From an uncultured Pseudomonadota bacterium (GTDB lineage Bacteria; Pseudomonadota; Gammaproteobacteria; Burkholderiales; Eutrophovitaceae), in contig CAJXPC010000040.1 in NCBI GenBank assembly GCA_913057845.1, forward strand, positions 1 to 10,024: DNA of 10,024 nt, read 5' to 3'. Of this stretch, positions 8,172-10,024 are shown in pieces (position 1 is the first letter of the stretch; every line of letters begins with the position of its first letter). The notes beneath the pieces were generated by a model, which was not told the origin of the DNA, searched no databases, and saw only the letters and a program-made list of their open reading frames with translations. The position numbers were made by a program, and so were the translations under genes.

Positions 8172-9128
8172 ATGACTGAAAATAAGATACTAAATATTTT
8201 TTTACGCTGGTTTGGTTTGGTTTTTATTTTTTTTGGAGTCACAGCATACGCAGCTGAATTTGTCGTGCTTGGTGATATGCCCTATGGCTCTGAGGTGGAA
8301 GTTGACGAGGCCTATCAAAACTTGATACTCCAGATTAACAGGCAGAATGCTGATTTTGTGGTCCATCTGGGAGATATTAAGAGTGGTTCTACACTCTGCT
8401 CCGATGAGGTATATGCCCGACAGATGACGCTTTTATCAATATTTGTGGCGCCATTGATCTATACGCCTGGAGATAATGAATGGACAGATTGCCACCGAAA
8501 GAACAATGGTGGATATGACCCTTTGGAGCGACTTCAAAAGCTCAGGCAGATATTCTTTGATTCGACTTATTTTGAAGGGAATTCTGTCCTTGGTTTACAA
8601 AGTCAAGGTAAGGTAGATGCAGACTTTTCTGACTTTGTTGAAAATCAAATGTGGATTGCTTCCAAAACGTTATTCTTGTCGATACATGTGGTAGGGAGTA
8701 ACAATAATATGGACGCCGGAACCCGTGAAGGTGAGAGGGAATTCATACTTAGAGAGTCAGCAAATTCCCGTTGGATAAAACAGGCATTTGATCAACTTAA
8801 AGGCGACCGAATAAGTGATCTTGTCGTAGTGTTCCATGGGGACCCATTCATTGATTGGATGATGCCTGAGCCGTCGTTAATGTATGCCGGATTTTCTCAG
8901 ACGATAGGTTCCGTGCTGTTTGGGCTGGCACAGAAAACGGACAAAAATGTTTTGATTATCAATGGCGATACGCATAAGTATCGGTGGGATCAGCCGTTCC
9001 ACTTTAATGGATCGCTTCTGAGCAATGTGTCTCGGTTGGTCGTTCCTGGAGCTAGAGATATGCGTGCCGTCAAAATTAGCATTCAAAGGGCGCAGGACAA
9101 TTATTACAGTATAGAAATGATTGAGTAG
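8172..9128 (+). CDS. Secreted calcineurin-like metallophosphoesterase homologue
   Basis: Protein of 318 aa with an N-terminal signal peptide: a charged start, a hydrophobic core around residues 12-24 and an AYA-AE cleavage site after Ala27. It is probably periplasmic. Metallophosphoesterase-like motifs appear in order: GDMPYG (34-39), HLGDIKSG (65-72), PGDNEWTDC (99-107), HVVGSNNN (172-179), FHGDP (221-225) and NGDTHKYR (264-271). They resemble the metal-binding loops of calcineurin-type phosphoesterases, but the first loop lacks the usual D-x-H and the last has GDTH instead of GHxH. Cys76 and Cys107 are the only cysteines of the mature chain and could form a disulfide. The ATG at 8172 is chosen because it gives a well-formed signal peptide; an upstream TTG at 8130 overlaps the hrpA stop and adds a poor N-terminus. 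It starts 38 bases after hrpA and may be cotranscribed. The substrate is unknown. Confidence 0.85.
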   Translation: MTENKILNIFLRWFGLVFIFFGVTAYAAEFVVLGDMPYGSEVEVDEAYQNLILQINRQNADFVVHLGDIKSGSTLCSDEVYARQMTLLSIFVAPLIYTPGDNEWTDCHRKNNGGYDPLERLQKLRQIFFDSTYFEGNSVLGLQSQGKVDADFSDFVENQMWIASKTLFLSIHVVGSNNNMDAGTREGEREFILRESANSRWIKQAFDQLKGDRISDLVVVFHGDPFIDWMMPEPSLMYAGFSQTIGSVLFGLAQKTDKNVLIINGDTHKYRWDQPFHFNGSLLSNVSRLVVPGARDMRAVKISIQRAQDNYYSIEMIE

Positions 9129-9155
9129 AATCCTTTTTGTAAGGTCAACTTTTGG

Positions 9156-9605
9156 TTAATTGCATTTCCCGTTGCATTTGATGGCTCTTTGCGCGCAGTT
9201 AATTTCATTGAAGCGATTTTTTACTGCCAAGCTATAACTACCCCCAGAATGAAAGGCTCCAGCGCTATTACATTGCAACCGTTTGGTGACATAGATTGGA
9301 TCAGCAAGCCACTTGACGTTGGCGCATCCTGGGCTTCCGGTGCCAAATTGAACGCCCAGTTGGTACGTCGCGCAGAATCCAGAGCGATGCATCACGTCCC
9401 CTTCAATTGCCCAACGCCCATCGTCTCTTAACCAAACCTTGATTGGTCCAAAATCAAAATCCGATCGCGCAGCCTGCCCACCACCTAAATTACTGGTTAC
9501 TCGGGCTTCTGACGAGAGGACGCGTACTTCCTCAGATGAAAAAGCGGAAGAGCCACCCATTATTAAAACGAGTAATAAAAATATACGAATTGCATTTTGT
9601 CCCAT
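9156..9605 (-). CDS. Small secreted six-cysteine protein of unknown function
   Basis: I do not recognise this 149-aa protein. It begins with a clear signal peptide: Arg7, a hydrophobic stretch IFLLLVLIM at 8-16, and small residues GGSSA before a likely cleavage after Ala21 or Ser23. The mature part has six cysteines (78, 94, 112, 137, 144, 148), enough for three disulfides, which suits an exported protein. The middle segment has an alternating pattern with aromatic and glycine turns (KVWLRDDGRWAIEGDV, 56-71), suggesting beta structure. The C-terminus repeats KCN twice (KCNGKCN, 143-149), matching a 12-base-period DNA repeat. The ATG at 9605 is the natural start; the ribosome site is weak. It is convergent with the phosphoesterase gene, 27 bases apart. 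The signal peptide and cysteine pattern, and the lack of a credible competing gene on the other strand, support it as real. Confidence 0.7.
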   Translation of the reverse strand: MGQNAIRIFLLLVLIMGGSSAFSSEEVRVLSSEARVTSNLGGGQAARSDFDFGPIKVWLRDDGRWAIEGDVMHRSGFCATYQLGVQFGTGSPGCANVKWLADPIYVTKRLQCNSAGAFHSGGSYSLAVKNRFNEINCAQRAIKCNGKCN

Positions 9606-9645
9606 ATGGCCAATCTATCACGAAAAAAAACCGGTTACCAGCTCG

Positions 9646-9674
9646 TTGACAAAGCCTTTTTAAAAGCATATTAC
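9646..9674 (+). promoter_or_regulatory. Sigma70-like promoter candidate (upstream)
   Basis: A perfect -35 box TTGACA (9646-9651) is followed after exactly 17 bases by TATTAC (9669-9674), a 4/6 match to the -10 box. It points toward the partial gene starting near 9865, which would give a leader of roughly 185 bases. No convincing gene lies in that leader. It could instead serve an unseen small RNA. This is a pattern match only. Confidence 0.4.
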
Positions 9675-9792
9675 TGACAAGATGTCATTGATAACAGGTT
9701 CTGAGATGTTTTTGTTAGATGTTTATTTGTTCCGCACCTTAATTTAATACCTGACCAGTAGCCCATTAGATGAGTTATTTTGGATTAAATCA

Positions 9793-9821
9793 TTGCAAAA
9801 TATAACGCTTAAAATTTTAAT
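9793..9821 (+). promoter_or_regulatory. Sigma70-like promoter candidate (proximal)
   Basis: TTGCAA (9793-9798, 4/6 match to -35) and TTTAAT (9816-9821, 5/6 match to -10) are separated by 17 bases. A start near 9828 would give a leader of about 37 bases before the ATG at 9865, a conventional distance. The surrounding sequence is AT-rich, so chance matches are expected and confidence is limited. Confidence 0.35.
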
Positions 9822-9864
9822 GTTCAGTATTTGTCTTATTTTTTTGGCTGTAGCACTATAAGAG

Positions 9865-9977
9865 ATGATGACTCAGTCTGAGCTTGAGTATCCGATGCGT
9901 GACTTGGAACTTGTCCCAAGCAAGTTTGAGCGGCAAGGTTTAAGAACTAATTGGTGTGCGCAATGCGAAGAAAAAAC
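9865..9977 (+). CDS. Unrecognised protein, N-terminal part only (cut by the fragment end)
   Basis: An open frame begins with tandem ATG codons (9865 and 9868) and runs uninterrupted into the adapter, giving 37 complete residues. The visible sequence starts MMTQSELEYP, is charged and hydrophilic, and contains a WCAQC motif (residues 30-34) near the truncated end. A CxxC pair so close to the start could be the first half of a zinc ribbon or, less likely, a thioredoxin-like redox site; the second half is not present. There is no signal peptide. AAGAG just upstream is too close to be a good ribosome site. I cannot assign a family. Support comes from the open frame, codon-like composition and the promoter-like site upstream, so moderate confidence only. 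Confidence 0.5.
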
Positions 9978-10024
9978 CTGTCTCTTATACACATCTCCGA
10001 GCCCACGAGACCTCTCTACATCTC
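9978..10024 (-). other. Synthetic Nextera adapter, P7/i7/Read 2 side (not biological)
   Basis: Bases 9978-9996 are the reverse complement of the 19-base Tn5 mosaic end. Bases 9997-10011 (CCGAGCCCACGAGAC) are the Nextera Read 2 overhang, 10012-10019 (CTCTCTAC) match the standard i7 index 707, and 10020-10024 (ATCTC) start the P7 oligo. Genomic sequence ends at 9977. Confidence 0.98.

Noticed and set aside
1750..9128. The plus-strand dehydrogenase-amidase-hrpA-phosphoesterase run as a novel functional system
   Set aside because: Spacing would allow cotranscription, but the first three products belong to well-known unrelated families and nothing in the sequence ties their substrates together. 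Recurrence of this order in distant genomes would be needed to revive the idea.
9132..9144. CCTT-AAGG mini-hairpin between the convergent genes as a shared terminator
   Set aside because: The stem has only four pairs and no proper U-tract; no convincing terminator is visible in this 27-base gap.
9706..9747. 13-codon leader peptide candidate (also one at 9820-9861)
   Set aside because: Very short frames in AT-rich DNA with no run of regulatory codons and no paired attenuator hairpins.
29..9996. Perfect 19-base terminal inverted repeats at 29-47 and 9978-9996, as of a large transposon
   Set aside because: They are Tn5 mosaic ends flanked by Illumina primer and index sequences, so they come from library preparation. 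There is no transposase gene inside.

Overview
This window is one long fragment of bacterial chromosome, most likely from a gammaproteobacterium, carried inside Illumina Nextera library adapters. Positions 1-47 and 9978-10024 are synthetic adapter, including the i5 and i7 index sequences, so the biological insert is 48-9977 (9,930 bases). The gammaproteobacterial call rests on a near-full-length NhaB sodium/proton antiporter and a long HrpA helicase, both closely resembling the E. coli proteins. Base composition looks slightly AT-rich by eye. An aquatic or marine origin is plausible from the sodium antiporter but is not proven.

Layout. (1) On the minus strand at the left end is nhaB, cut at its 3' end by the fragment boundary. 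(2) A 236-base divergent intergenic region (1514-1749) holds an imperfect inverted repeat. (3) Four genes follow on the plus strand with short gaps of 70, 86 and 38 bases: a D-2-hydroxyacid dehydrogenase of the glyoxylate/hydroxypyruvate reductase type (1750-2715), an amidase-signature hydrolase (2786-4105), hrpA (4192-8133) and a secreted metallophosphoesterase-like protein (8172-9128). (4) A convergent minus-strand gene (9156-9605) encodes a small secreted six-cysteine protein of unknown function. (5) A 259-base AT-rich intergenic region (9606-9864) holds two promoter-like sites. (6) At the right edge is the first part of an unrecognised plus-strand gene, cut off by the fragment end.

How the genes relate. 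The plus-strand run could be one transcription unit by spacing, but its members belong to unrelated processes: 2-oxoacid reduction, amide hydrolysis, RNA/ribosome maintenance and an exported phosphoesterase. I see no sign that they form one pathway. There is no mobile element, CRISPR array, tRNA, rRNA or recognisable defence system. The perfect inverted repeat at the two ends is the Tn5 mosaic end from library preparation, not a natural transposon. This is an ordinary chromosomal region; the main points for a reader are the adapter ends, which corrupt the apparent C-terminus of NhaB, and two exported proteins of uncertain function near the right end.
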